Part shown: positions 8,548-17,758 of the stretch, piece by piece
How positions within the stretch are numbered: position 1 is the first letter of the stretch
Layout: each line of letters begins with the position of its first letter
DNA from: GCA-2699365 sp036160955
GTDB taxonomy: Bacteria > Verrucomicrobiota > Verrucomicrobiia > Opitutales > Coraliomargaritaceae
Direction: 5' to 3'
Length of the DNA stretch: 64,000 bases
Assembly (NCBI GenBank): GCA_036160955.1
Contig: JAYYDJ010000095.1
Coordinates: forward strand, 1-64,000
The notes under the pieces: model-generated
Told to the model about the DNA's origin: nothing
Databases searched by the model: none
Seen by the model: only the letters and a program-made list of their open reading frames with translations
Made by a program: the position numbers and the translations under genes

Positions 8548-9273
8548 TTAATCGTTTTCTTCAGGTGGAGAAGTTTGTTCCTTGTAATCATCTTGACCCT
8601 CCTCTTCTTCCTCTTCTTCCCACTTCATAGTATCATCAGCCTCTATGGTTTCACTGGTGTCGGCTTCAACGTCAGAGAGCTCTTTTTGTAACTCCTCATC
8701 TTCTGATTTAGGCCCGCTACTATCTTCATCGTCGAGTTCAAATCCTTCAGGGACATATTCAAGTATAGCGGTCATTTCATTAAAAAAGTGACTGGCTCTT
8801 CCTTCCATGAAGTCATTGTTCTGAGTCTCACGAATTTCTTCTTCTAGTTCTTCGATGGTGAAGCTTTGTGAGAAGTCTATCAAATCATTGAGTAGCCGCA
8901 CTCTGAGTTTGGTAATGTGATTGATTAGATCGGCATAGGGGCCTTTCTCCTCATCCATTACATTAGGCAGAGCAAATAGTTGTTCTTCACTTTCGAGAAT
9001 ACTATCATTGATTCGCTTTAAAAGGACGCTCTTATCTTTCTCAATTCTATCGATAGCAAAGGAATAAAAAGCTTCTTCAACTAACTCATTTTGTAGACCA
9101 TAGTCAGATAGAGATTCAATTAAATCTAGAATGTGTTGGAACTGCCTTGGATCAATTATGCCCAAGCCATCGATGTCCCAGTGAATAGGATCGCTGATCT
9201 CTTGAATCCACCAATTCATGTCTTCGCCAATTCGTGCCTTACACCATGTGAGTTTTGAAGTCGTATTTGTCAT
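8548..9273 (-). CDS. Hypothetical protein with strongly acidic C-terminal tail
   Basis: I do not recognise the 241-residue product. The first 165 residues look helical and folded, with Trp-rich N-terminal motifs (KLTWCKARIGEDMNWWIQ, DPIHWDIDG). The last 75 residues are a low-complexity Glu/Asp tail (WEEEEEEEGQDDYKEQ). No signal peptide or membrane segment is seen, so it is probably cytosolic. The tail could bind basic partners. It stands alone between a membrane protein and pyrD. The ATG start has GAGG almost touching it, too close for a functional Shine-Dalgarno. Confidence 0.7.
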   Translation of the reverse strand: MTNTTSKLTWCKARIGEDMNWWIQEISDPIHWDIDGLGIIDPRQFQHILDLIESLSDYGLQNELVEEAFYSFAIDRIEKDKSVLLKRINDSILESEEQLFALPNVMDEEKGPYADLINHITKLRVRLLNDLIDFSQSFTIEELEEEIRETQNNDFMEGRASHFFNEMTAILEYVPEGFELDDEDSSGPKSEDEELQKELSDVEADTSETIEADDTMKWEEEEEEEGQDDYKEQTSPPEEND

Positions 9274-9455
9274 GCCTCAGAAATGTCCTGATTACTATGT
9301 GTTATATAGAAATGTACTCTATTCGGTAAATCTACAGCAAGAGGGCTTGTAAAGGGCTTAAATAGAGAATTTTTAGTAAATGCCATTTTACTTGTTAAGA
9401 ATAATATTAACCTTAGCTTATTATCTTTTAAAGTTAAGTCGTATAAATTATTATT

Positions 9456-10520
9456 ATGGGATATATTTATGAAAATATTGTGCGTCCAGCACTCTTTCAA
9501 ATGGATCCAGAACAAGCTCATGATCGAGGGCGTCAAGTATTGATTGCTACTAGTCGAGTACCTGGTTTATGCACTTTCTTACGAGCCTTCAATCAAGTTA
9601 AAGAAGATAAGCCAGTAAAATTGTTTGGATTAGAGTTCCCTAACCGTGTTGGCTTAGCAGCAGGGATGGATAAAGATGGAGAGTTTGTAAGGGCTATCGA
9701 AGCACTTGGTTTTGGACATGCAGAAGTTGGTACTGTAACACCGAAGGCTCAACCTGGTAACCCAAGACCAAGGCTTTTCCGCTACCCTGAGCGCAATGCT
9801 TTAATCAATCGAATGGGTTTTAATAATCATGGTGCAGATGCCATGCTTAAATGCCTCACTAAAAATTATCCTAAAGGTAAAAGGCGCATTCCAGTGGGAG
9901 TAAATATAGGAAAAGCTAAAGCAACTCCACTAGACCAAGCAGTAGAAGATTATTTAGCCTGTTTTCATATTCTGGCTGATCAAGCTGATTACTTTACGGT
10001 TAATTTAAGTAGCCCGAATACCCAAGGATTACGTGAATTACAATCTGCTGAGTATTTGCGTGATTTACTCCAATGTCTAAGAGATGCTAATAAAAGACAT
10101 GCAAAAAAACTTGGGCGTCAACCGCATCCGATGTTGTTGAAGATTGCCCCGGATCTAACATATCCTGAGATCGACGTTATTATGGAAGTATTATTGGATC
10201 TAGGATTTGACGGTATCATTGCCACTAATACCACCATAGCCAGGCCATCCGGTCTAATTTCAAATGAAACGGGAGGCTTGAGTGGAGGAGCTTTCATTCG
10301 CCAACGTTCAAGTGAAGTCATTAATTATATCCATCGTTCTACTTTAGGGCGCTTGCCAATCATCGGTGTCGGTGGAATTGATTCACCTGAATCTGCGGGG
10401 GAGAAGATGGATGCAGGCGCAGCAATGGTACAACTCTATACAGGTTGGATTTACCGCGGACCATTTTTTGCCAGAGTATTAGCTAATGCACTCAAGAGTC
10501 GTGGCGATGAGTGGGTCTAA
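9456..10520 (+). CDS. pyrD: Dihydroorotate dehydrogenase (quinone), class 2
   Basis: The 354-residue enzyme oxidises dihydroorotate to orotate in pyrimidine synthesis, passing electrons to the membrane quinone pool. Class 2 is shown by the N-terminal amphipathic extension (IYENIVRPALFQMDPEQAHD), the FMN-barrel motifs FPNRVGLAAGMDKDG and NRMGFNNHGAD, the catalytic-serine motif VNLSSPNTQGLR, and the C-terminal GVGGIDSPESAGEKMDAGA with VQLYTGWIYRGP. With menaquinone genes in the same window, menaquinone is the likely acceptor. It stands alone; lipA converges from the other side with a 10-base gap. No Shine-Dalgarno is seen. Confidence 0.96.
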   Translation: MGYIYENIVRPALFQMDPEQAHDRGRQVLIATSRVPGLCTFLRAFNQVKEDKPVKLFGLEFPNRVGLAAGMDKDGEFVRAIEALGFGHAEVGTVTPKAQPGNPRPRLFRYPERNALINRMGFNNHGADAMLKCLTKNYPKGKRRIPVGVNIGKAKATPLDQAVEDYLACFHILADQADYFTVNLSSPNTQGLRELQSAEYLRDLLQCLRDANKRHAKKLGRQPHPMLLKIAPDLTYPEIDVIMEVLLDLGFDGIIATNTTIARPSGLISNETGGLSGGAFIRQRSSEVINYIHRSTLGRLPIIGVGGIDSPESAGEKMDAGAAMVQLYTGWIYRGPFFARVLANALKSRGDEWV

Positions 10521-10530
10521 GCAAGCTAGA

Positions 10531-11478
10531 TCAGACTTCAGAGAGCTCTTTTTTAACTTTAACACTCTTAGTTTTTATTAGCTCTTGCTTTGCTAGCATT
10601 TTCCTACGACGTGCTAATACGTCAAACAAATCAGATTGCTCATCTGCATGATAAGAGGAACGCACAAGTGGCCCTGATTCACAGACACCAAAGCCAATTT
10701 CCAGGGCATATTTTTTCCATCTCTGGAATTCATCTGGTGTGACCCAACGATCGATAGGAGAGTGCTTTTTCGTAGGTTGTAAATATTGTCCGATTGTAAG
10801 AATATCGACTCCAACATCGACCATGTCTTGCAAAGTTTGTTTGATCTCGGACTCCTCTTCTCCAATACCAAGCATAATGCCAGATTTTGTTATGAAGCCA
10901 CGACTTTTTGTATGTTTTAAGACCCACAAAGAACGTTCGTAACGAGCAGTTTTTCTTATGGGGCGTTGCAGACGCTTTACCGTTTCCATATTGTGATTGA
11001 AAATATCAGGGCAGGCATCGAGTACAATATCGAGATATTCTTGCTGACCACGAAAGTCAGCAGTGAGTACTTCAATCGCACAATCTGGTTTACGATGACG
11101 AATTGCTCTAATTGTAGCTGCCCATACAGAGGCACCACCATCTTTTAGATCATCTCTAGCGACAGATGTAACAACAGTGTATTTTAAGCCCATTTTGGCG
11201 ATTGACTCAGCTACTCGGGCTGGCTCACCTAAATCGAGTTCTGTTGGGCGACCGGTTTGGATAGCACAAAAAGAGCAAGAACGAGTACAGACATTTCCAA
11301 GAATCATTACCGTAGCAGTTCCGCGAGACCAACACTCACCCATATTTGGGCATTGAGCGCTTTTACATACTGTGTGTAGATTATGAGTATCAACTATCTC
11401 ACGAGTCGCTTTGTAGCCAGCACTAGTTGGCAATTTGGCGCGAAGCCAAGTAGGTTTTCGATTCTCCATATCAACCAC
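10531..11478 (-). CDS. lipA: Lipoyl synthase (radical SAM)
   Basis: LipA inserts two sulfurs into octanoyl chains on E2 and H proteins to make lipoate. The 315-residue product has both iron-sulfur motifs: auxiliary cluster C38-C43-C49 (VCKSAQCPNMGECW) and SAM cluster C64-C68-C71 (CTRSCSFC). GIMLGIGEEESEI and LTIGQYLQPTKKHSPI are also typical. The C-terminal RSSYHADEQ carries the conserved serine. Its start overlaps the end of lipB by 8 bases, so the two are translationally linked and form the full octanoyl-transfer/sulfur-insertion pathway. Confidence 0.97.
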   Translation of the reverse strand: MVDMENRKPTWLRAKLPTSAGYKATREIVDTHNLHTVCKSAQCPNMGECWSRGTATVMILGNVCTRSCSFCAIQTGRPTELDLGEPARVAESIAKMGLKYTVVTSVARDDLKDGGASVWAATIRAIRHRKPDCAIEVLTADFRGQQEYLDIVLDACPDIFNHNMETVKRLQRPIRKTARYERSLWVLKHTKSRGFITKSGIMLGIGEEESEIKQTLQDMVDVGVDILTIGQYLQPTKKHSPIDRWVTPDEFQRWKKYALEIGFGVCESGPLVRSSYHADEQSDLFDVLARRRKMLAKQELIKTKSVKVKKELSEV

Positions 11479-12112
11479 TTATAGTTGCAAAAATAGCTTC
11501 GAACTCAACTGCTAATCGTGATTTAATCAATTTTGAAGAGGGTGGATTGTTTAGCTCCTTTGCTATGGATGTTACTTCTCCATCGGTTATACCGCAAGGT
11601 ACAATACCTTTAAAGTAAGATAAATCAGTGTTAACATTCAATGCAAGACCGTGATAGGTAACCCATGATCGAACGGCGACTCCAATAGCACAAATTTTTC
11701 GGTGATTTTCTAGCCATATTCCAGTTTTTCCATCTCTTCTAGAAGTTACTAAATTGAAATGACTAAGTGTTCGAATCACAACTAATTCTAGATCTCGTAA
11801 ATAAGCATGTAGATCTTTACGAGCTTGAAGTGAAAAGATTGGATAAACCACTATCTGACCAGGACCATGATAGGTAATGTCACCACCGCGATTAGATTTC
11901 AAAAACTCAATGCCCCGCTTAGATAGTTGCTTTGGAGACCAAATCAAGTGCTCAGACACGTTTTTTCGCATTCCCGTAGTAAATACAGGATTATGCTCAG
12001 TAATTATTAAAGTATCTCCAATCTGGCCATTAATCCTCTGCTGAACCAAGGCCTTTTGTTGCTCTAAGGCATCAGAATAATTGGTGCGACCCCAATCGAC
12101 GACGGTTAGCAT
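11471..12112 (-). CDS. lipB: Octanoyl-ACP:protein N-octanoyltransferase
   Basis: LipB moves octanoate from acyl carrier protein to lipoyl domains, supplying LipA next door. The 213-residue length is standard. Motifs: EHNPVFTTGMR, RGGDITYHGPGQIVVYPI (family signature) and YHGLALNVNTDLSYFKGIVPCGI with the catalytic Cys. The conserved Lys is in NHRKICAIGV. It starts 4 bases after the GspC-like gene, so lipB-lipA look like the distal end of the minus-strand secretion operon. Confidence 0.96.
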   Translation of the reverse strand: MLTVVDWGRTNYSDALEQQKALVQQRINGQIGDTLIITEHNPVFTTGMRKNVSEHLIWSPKQLSKRGIEFLKSNRGGDITYHGPGQIVVYPIFSLQARKDLHAYLRDLELVVIRTLSHFNLVTSRRDGKTGIWLENHRKICAIGVAVRSWVTYHGLALNVNTDLSYFKGIVPCGITDGEVTSIAKELNNPPSSKLIKSRLAVEFEAIFATISG

Positions 12113-12116
12113 GTGG

Positions 12117-12656
12117 CTAGTTTTTGTTGGGCAAGATGACTCTACGGCGTGGAACCACAGCAGACTTATTTACTATCTGTGGTTTAGGTGGAGTTAATGT
12201 TGTAGGACGTCGTGGTGAGACTTCTTTACTGATCGGGGCAGACACGGCTACTGGTAACGGGCTATCGTTTGCGGAAATCAAGATCAATTGTTCAACCGTA
12301 CCATTCATACTGAGAGTCAGCGACATAGACTGGGGGTTATAATTCATAGCTTTTATTCCATTTGATCCTTCATTCTCAGTCACCCAATAGCCTTTATTTT
12401 CCTTTTTATTAAACAGGCTAAAGCGGTAGCTACCACCGAGTTGAATAATGCCACGAAATTCTATTTGCCGTGAAATAAGTCCATTACCTCCAGCGGGTTG
12501 GGGGCGTGGTGTCACTTTCTTAATGCCATAATCGTGGGGGAGAAATGGACTATTCTTAGGTAATTCTAAATTACTACCAGTTAGTGGATTAGATATAAAA
12601 ACCGCTATTATTAGGGTAGTCTTGGCAGTCATTAACTTTATTTCCATTTTTCGCAT
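12117..12656 (-). CDS. Small exported protein, GspC/PilP-like partner of the secretin
   Basis: The 179-residue product has an N-terminal hydrophobic stretch (TTLIIAVFISNPL), then a small beta-rich domain around residues 60-125 (SRQIEFRGIIQLGGSYRFSL ... MSLTLSMNG), and a Pro/Lys-rich C-terminus. The beta domain, meaning an xxGI/xxGGxYRFxLF strand pair plus a later strand, is reminiscent of the HR domain of GspC or the PilP beta-sandwich. Both dock onto the secretin N0 domain. It is encoded 17 bases after gspD, and no other gspC candidate is in the cluster. Function by similarity of layout only; sequence identity to GspC is not evident to me. Confidence 0.6.
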   Translation of the reverse strand: MRKMEIKLMTAKTTLIIAVFISNPLTGSNLELPKNSPFLPHDYGIKKVTPRPQPAGGNGLISRQIEFRGIIQLGGSYRFSLFNKKENKGYWVTENEGSNGIKAMNYNPQSMSLTLSMNGTVEQLILISANDSPLPVAVSAPISKEVSPRRPTTLTPPKPQIVNKSAVVPRRRVILPNKN

Positions 12657-12673
12657 GTTTTGATGAATAAAGA

Positions 12674-14938
12674 TTAATTATTAGATGTTTTCCACAATTC
12701 ACTAATTTTATCCTTTAAATAGGGCTTTTTTAAATCACTAGTAGCATCATCAATTTCTAGAATAGCCTCTGTAGAAATTTTGGGCATATTCTGTTTGATC
12801 TTCAAATCTTGTTGCTCCCTCATTAGGCCGAAATGCCTGAATCTGTTATTTGTTTCTTTATCCTTACGAATGGGCTCATCTTCGAAGGCGCTACCGTCCA
12901 TGTAAATATCTCCAGTGGTTCCAGTATCTAAGTACTCCAGTACTGCTTCCCGCTCCTTTAAGCGATCGATAGCTTCTTGGCTCATTTTGTTTGTTTCCAC
13001 AGGATTCTTTAATATCGTTGGCCTAATAAAAATTATTAGTTCCGAGCGCGTATACTTCACAGTTTCTCCGCTGAAGACTTTCTTTAGTACTGGTAATCTT
13101 CCAATGATAGGAAAGTAGGTATTAGATATATCTTTCTTATTTTCCTGTAAGCCACCCAGTATAATGACATCGCCATCATTAACAGTAATAGTAGAATTGG
13201 CTTCTCGCTTGCCGATAATCGGCTGAGTATCAATCGAGCCATCAGCTGTGGAGGATTTACTCACAGCTTGAACAGTATCAATGGTCTGCTCAATTTGTAG
13301 CTGCACAGATCCATCAGCGCCGATAAGGGGTGTTGCGGAGAGCTTGATTCCAACATCGCGATACTCAACTTGGGTTTGAACATTTCCTACACTCGATGTA
13401 AATGATGTCGAGCCGGTTTGAAAGGGTCGAGATTGGCTGACATTGATGACTCCTTCTTCGTTATGGCTCACTACTATTGAAGGAGTTGATAATATTTTAA
13501 TCATATTGTCACTTTCAGCGATATCGAAAATTGCATCTAAAGAATATTTTCCCTCCCATCTTGATATGTTAGAGATAGAGATAGGGTCATTATTAGCATC
13601 CAGTAAAGGAGCCGTCGTAGATACAATTTTGCCGAGACTGCCGGTTAATTGGGTCAAGCCATCTGCATATTGAAGATTAAATCGACTGAATCCACTAGCT
13701 TGGTCTTCATCTAATGTTACTTCAGTTATAATTGCCTCAATACGAACCTGGGGTAGTGGAATATCTATTTTATCGATGAGTTCTTTGATCGTTCGCAGAT
13801 CGCTTGGGGTGCCATATGCTACAATAGAATTGGTACGCTCGTCAGCTGATAATCCTACAAAGTTAGAGAACTGCAAGGCACTATTAGACTCGCTGCCGCC
13901 CGATGAGCTGCGTGCATTCACTGTGTTTGGCGCCTGAGGTTGTGGTGCTTGGTTGTTAGCGTTTTCGCTTTGTTTTTCTCGGGCAACTTTCGCGTCTTCC
14001 TCACGACCTTCTTCTTGACCAGAGATAATATCCTCAATGATGGGGACGACTTCTTCTGCTTTTGCTTGCCGCAACTGAAACACTTCACTGCTGGTAAGTG
14101 GTGCGGCGTCCACATCTACTTTTTCAACAACATCCATAATCATCTCTAGGTTTACAGGATGAGATACAATGATAAGTTGATTGGTACGTTCGTCAGCAGT
14201 GACACTTGTGTTGCCCTCTAAATAACTTTTTAGAGGGCCATTTATTAAGTCTTCGAGTTGCTTCTGCATTTCATCTGCTTGAATGTAATTGAGTTTAACA
14301 AACTGCATAGTTTCTCTTAAATATTGCGGCTGGTCAGCTTCCGTCACAATATTTTCGATACGTTGTAAATTGATTAGTGCATCGGTGATAAGGAGTGCAT
14401 TCGATTTTGGGAAGAGAATAAAACTCGAACTCTGCGACATTAGTGGAGTAATTATTGAGGCGCTAGTTTGTTCTGCATTTAAATATTTAAAGCGAAATAA
14501 TTTAGCGTATATTTGCTGACTAGGCGCTAGCTCCAGAGTAGTACCGATTAGCATTTCTGGAACGTGCCGGTTTACTTCTGTAGCAGGTACAGCTTTCATA
14601 AAGCGACCACCCATTTCGGTGAGCATGATTCCATTGAGAGTGAGCAAGCTTTCCAGCGCGAGCACTGCCTCGCCTTGGGTAATTGAACCTCGAGAGTTAA
14701 AATTGATTTTTGCAGGAGATAAATCTTGGCGTCGTAGAATAATCTTACCAGTAAGCTGCTCCAACAAGTCCAGTACCTGCAGTGCAGATTCATCACTTAG
14801 GATAAGTGTACCAATCTCAATTTCCGGTGATCCGGATTGCGGCTCAACTACAGGCTGACTGGTGCGCACTTGAGCATGTATCACAGTTACTAAGCTGAGC
14901 AGCAAAATAGTGATGTATTTTGGCAGATTTTTTTTCAT
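12674..14938 (-). CDS. gspD: Type II secretion system secretin
   Basis: The 754-residue outer-membrane channel begins with a signal peptide (about 1-22, ending VIHAQ). N-domains follow: N0 about 40-120, then NHN repeats carrying ADERTNQLIIVSHP and ADERTNSIVAYGTP. One of these has a Gln/Asn/Ser-rich insert near 305-345. The secretin core runs about 390-650 with VRIEAIITEVTLDE, the amphipathic-lip segment SQSRPFQTGS, VNDGDVIILGGLQENK and ELIIFIRPTIL. A charged C-terminal tail of about 100 residues may be an S-domain-like pilotin site. It sits between gspM and the GspC-like gene. Confidence 0.95.
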   Translation of the reverse strand: MKKNLPKYITILLLSLVTVIHAQVRTSQPVVEPQSGSPEIEIGTLILSDESALQVLDLLEQLTGKIILRRQDLSPAKINFNSRGSITQGEAVLALESLLTLNGIMLTEMGGRFMKAVPATEVNRHVPEMLIGTTLELAPSQQIYAKLFRFKYLNAEQTSASIITPLMSQSSSFILFPKSNALLITDALINLQRIENIVTEADQPQYLRETMQFVKLNYIQADEMQKQLEDLINGPLKSYLEGNTSVTADERTNQLIIVSHPVNLEMIMDVVEKVDVDAAPLTSSEVFQLRQAKAEEVVPIIEDIISGQEEGREEDAKVAREKQSENANNQAPQPQAPNTVNARSSSGGSESNSALQFSNFVGLSADERTNSIVAYGTPSDLRTIKELIDKIDIPLPQVRIEAIITEVTLDEDQASGFSRFNLQYADGLTQLTGSLGKIVSTTAPLLDANNDPISISNISRWEGKYSLDAIFDIAESDNMIKILSTPSIVVSHNEEGVINVSQSRPFQTGSTSFTSSVGNVQTQVEYRDVGIKLSATPLIGADGSVQLQIEQTIDTVQAVSKSSTADGSIDTQPIIGKREANSTITVNDGDVIILGGLQENKKDISNTYFPIIGRLPVLKKVFSGETVKYTRSELIIFIRPTILKNPVETNKMSQEAIDRLKEREAVLEYLDTGTTGDIYMDGSAFEDEPIRKDKETNNRFRHFGLMREQQDLKIKQNMPKISTEAILEIDDATSDLKKPYLKDKISELWKTSNN

Positions 14939-14973
14939 GGATAATGCAAAATATTTAATTTATTATACTCCAA

Positions 14974-15531
14974 TTACGGAGCAGATACAATAAGTTCTAG
15001 CGAGCTGATTTCATAGCGCACATCAAGTTCTTCAGGCTTACTGCGGTTGGCTGTAATGCGCATGCTTTGTTGATTGATATAAGGAGTTTGCTGACGAAGC
15101 AATTTATTTAGTTCGATCAGTTGTTTTATGTTTATACGTTTTAATCGAACACGAATCGTGTGTTCATTAAAAATTTCACCTTCTTTTGATCTCACTGGAT
15201 CAATGTCAGCGAGATTAGAGAGCTGGCTTTGCCGTAGCAATTTATCAATCTGACCCGATAGTTGTGTTGCTGTATAAGTACGCGCTGTGTCAAGTTGTTC
15301 TTTTGCTTGTGCAGCTTCAGCGGAGTATGTGTCCGCTTGGTCTAACCAGAGTTGCTGTGTTTGTAAAATAGACGATGCTTCTTTTTTTGCGCTAATCCAT
15401 TGGCCATAGCGCTTAAAACAATTGCCCGACCAAATACTCAACATAACGATTACGAAAAGTAGGGTGAGAAATTGTTCACGCAAACTCATACGCTTAAAAT
15501 AGCCTTCTAATAATATGAGTCGTGCCTTCAT
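14974..15531 (-). CDS. GspM-like inner-membrane assembly protein
   Basis: The 185-residue bitopic protein has a short cytosolic N-terminus, one membrane helix (about 20-40: FLTLLFVIVMLSIW), a coiled-coil region (about 50-100) and a C-terminal ferredoxin-like region. This is the GspM/PilO layout. Its start overlaps the preceding GspL-like gene by 4 bases, matching the conserved L-M pairing of the inner-membrane platform. Sequence identity alone would not place it, so the call rests on size, topology and position. Confidence 0.75.
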   Translation of the reverse strand: MKARLILLEGYFKRMSLREQFLTLLFVIVMLSIWSGNCFKRYGQWISAKKEASSILQTQQLWLDQADTYSAEAAQAKEQLDTARTYTATQLSGQIDKLLRQSQLSNLADIDPVRSKEGEIFNEHTIRVRLKRINIKQLIELNKLLRQQTPYINQQSMRITANRSKPEELDVRYEISSLELIVSAP

Positions 15532-16619
15532 TCAGAGCTTACAGTAGTGTTGTCTTTTTCTGGCGTATATTCCAAAGTCATAGTGAAGGTAGTTTTTCCT
15601 GATCGCGTCAAAGACTTAGGGTCTTGTGCTAAAGAAAATTCGCCAGAGCCCTTTAGTATCTCTATGTAATTGTTAAGCTCGTTGATCGTCTGTGCAACTC
15701 CCTCAATTGTTATGTTGTTACCTAATGTTGTTGTCGTGCTAGTAAAATAGATACCTCTAGGTCTCACGGTATTAAGCGCACCTAAAATAGCGACTGGCCG
15801 TACCTCATTTTGAAACATCTGCTCTAGCTTATTAATTAAGTTGCGCTGTTCCTCTATTTTAGAGACGGCGCCAGATTGTTTAGCGATTAGATCCTCTTGC
15901 TTCGATGTCCATAAATTTATTCCCAATAAAATGCATTCAAGTGCGATAATAAATATAGCAAATATTGATGCCCAATAAAAGTATCGAGTAATACGTGCAC
16001 TTATGTTGCGCCTGCTTTTTTCTCTTTTTTTATATTCTAGGCTACGCACATCAGAGCGCCAAAGTTCAAGATCGTTAGGGGTGAATATAACATGTTCTGG
16101 AGGAGGATTTGAGTGCTCTAGTCCAGTAATTTCTTCTGAATCGCTATCACCTGTACAAGTATTTGTTGCCGTTACTACAAATTTGAAAGTGGGCAACCCA
16201 GCTTCATCTATCTCAATTTCTTTTTTTAATAAACTTAGTGCAGTACCATCATAGCTTGCTTGCACGGGAAAAGTATTTACTTCCAAAGAATTGATATCTG
16301 GGAGTACTGCAATTTCTGGAAGTACCCAAAGGTATGATTCTAATTCCTTGTAGTAACTATTTTTTAGTCGATCACGGTGTGTTGCAAATAAGAGTATCTT
16401 TCGTGAATTTTGGTCAAAACGAAAGCCCCAGTTTAATTGATCTATAGGAAAGGGCGAAGAGCCTTCCATGTTTAGTTCAGCAAAAGAATCAATTTCATTT
16501 TCGTCGACTTCAATTGGTAGCTCTGTGATATCTACAAAAAACAAATCATTAGGTAGAATTATGACTTCACGGCTTATATCGCTATGCTTGATTCGTTCTT
16601 CTGCAGCAGTAATTTTCAC
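15528..16619 (-). CDS. GspL-like inner-membrane platform protein
   Basis: The 363-residue product has a cytosolic N-terminal domain (about 1-205) in the position of the actin-like GspL/PilM fold. One membrane helix follows (about 212-235: WASIFAIFIIALECILLGIN), then a periplasmic coiled coil and a ferredoxin-like domain (about 270-355: VEGVAQTINELNNYIEILK type, as in PilN). GspL normally recruits the GspE ATPase, but no gspE is in the window. It overlaps the gspM-like gene by 4 bases. Start taken as GTG at 16619; the frame stays open slightly further upstream. Confidence 0.78.
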   Translation of the reverse strand: MKITAAEERIKHSDISREVIILPNDLFFVDITELPIEVDENEIDSFAELNMEGSSPFPIDQLNWGFRFDQNSRKILLFATHRDRLKNSYYKELESYLWVLPEIAVLPDINSLEVNTFPVQASYDGTALSLLKKEIEIDEAGLPTFKFVVTATNTCTGDSDSEEITGLEHSNPPPEHVIFTPNDLELWRSDVRSLEYKKREKSRRNISARITRYFYWASIFAIFIIALECILLGINLWTSKQEDLIAKQSGAVSKIEEQRNLINKLEQMFQNEVRPVAILGALNTVRPRGIYFTSTTTTLGNNITIEGVAQTINELNNYIEILKGSGEFSLAQDPKSLTRSGKTTFTMTLEYTPEKDNTTVSSE

Positions 16620-16649
16620 AAGAATTATTTCTATTATTAGTGAAGCGTT

Positions 16650-17750
16650 TTATTGCAGGATGTCTACAGCTGAATATCGCGCAGATTCTTGCTTTACAAT
16701 ATGTGATTCGTATTCGCTTATTTGAATAATCTTAAATGGATATTGGATAGCATCTTGTTCTTCTAGAGTGCCAGTTTTTGAAATTTGTTCATTGCTAGTG
16801 CTTGGCAGTGAGCGGTTTGATGAGCTTGAGCTAAAATTAGGTTCCACTAAGGCGCTAAGTGTCATTGGAACCGAGCCGCGCGTCACTCTTATAGTCACTC
16901 GAAGTAAGCTAATTTCAGTGGTGAATAGATCGCCTCCTAGAAAATCTGGGAGCTCTTCAAACCATGGCCTATTTAGTAGTTGATCAAATATTCGATCTGG
17001 ATCCCAAGATTGATTTTCACTGAGTGCTGAAAGTAAGTCGCTAGAGACGGAATTAATATTTACTGGGCCTTTTATGGATACAGAAAATAGTTTATCCAAT
17101 TGTTCAAATTTTCGATTAGGGAATCCGTTCTCATCAAAAAACTCATCTTGCCAAACTTTAATTAAGCGTAGCTCATTAAGTGATTGTAGCGGACTGTTAG
17201 CCGCTCGATAGGGTGGGTCCTCGTCTAGGTAATGTTCACTTTCCGCTCCGTTGAGGCGTTGATCCCCATCAATATCTATCCAGTCGGCTAAGGTACTAGT
17301 TAGTTCTCTGGTAGTGCCGTAATCGATTTCAAAGGTATCTTCAAGGATTCGATTTAAAGTTGGTTCATCGATTAAGTTTATCGGTAAGCGTGCACTTTCA
17401 TCAGTAATATTAATGGATATAGAGCACCCATCTAGCGGTTTTTCTTGAGCATAGTACAGCGGGTCTGCCCAACCCTGTTCGGGAGCGTATAATTTGCCCC
17501 CATCAATGAGTGCCACTTCATGAATGGTTGCTAAAGAGAGCTCTAGCAGACTGTATGCATAGGCTCGTATTTCTGGACTTTGATTAAATAAAGTTCGGTA
17601 TTTGAGATCGTCTACCGCTTCATCAACAAAGCGTGTTACCAAATATGCAAGGAGCGCAATAATAGCGAGAATGGCGACTAGTATACTGCCATTATTTTTA
17701 CGGTTTATGGATACGTTTAGCCTGCCTTTTCTGTGAGGGTATTGGTACAC
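16650..17750 (-). CDS. gspK: Type II secretion minor pseudopilin GspK
   Basis: The 366-residue product starts with a class-III-like N-terminus: a basic segment, then NNGSILVAILAIIALLAYLV. It lacks Glu at position +5, the known GspK exception for the pseudopilus tip. The large alpha-helical insert has DESARLPINLIDE and ADWIDIDGDQRLNGAE; the latter is an acidic loop resembling the GspK calcium site. The tail contains PVNINSVSSDLLSAL, a helix-hairpin-helix-like repeat typical of the family. It follows gspJ by 8 bases. GTG start. Confidence 0.9.
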   Translation of the reverse strand: MYQYPHRKGRLNVSINRKNNGSILVAILAIIALLAYLVTRFVDEAVDDLKYRTLFNQSPEIRAYAYSLLELSLATIHEVALIDGGKLYAPEQGWADPLYYAQEKPLDGCSISINITDESARLPINLIDEPTLNRILEDTFEIDYGTTRELTSTLADWIDIDGDQRLNGAESEHYLDEDPPYRAANSPLQSLNELRLIKVWQDEFFDENGFPNRKFEQLDKLFSVSIKGPVNINSVSSDLLSALSENQSWDPDRIFDQLLNRPWFEELPDFLGGDLFTTEISLLRVTIRVTRGSVPMTLSALVEPNFSSSSSNRSLPSTSNEQISKTGTLEEQDAIQYPFKIIQISEYESHIVKQESARYSAVDILQ

Positions 17751-17758
17751 TTTTTGAA

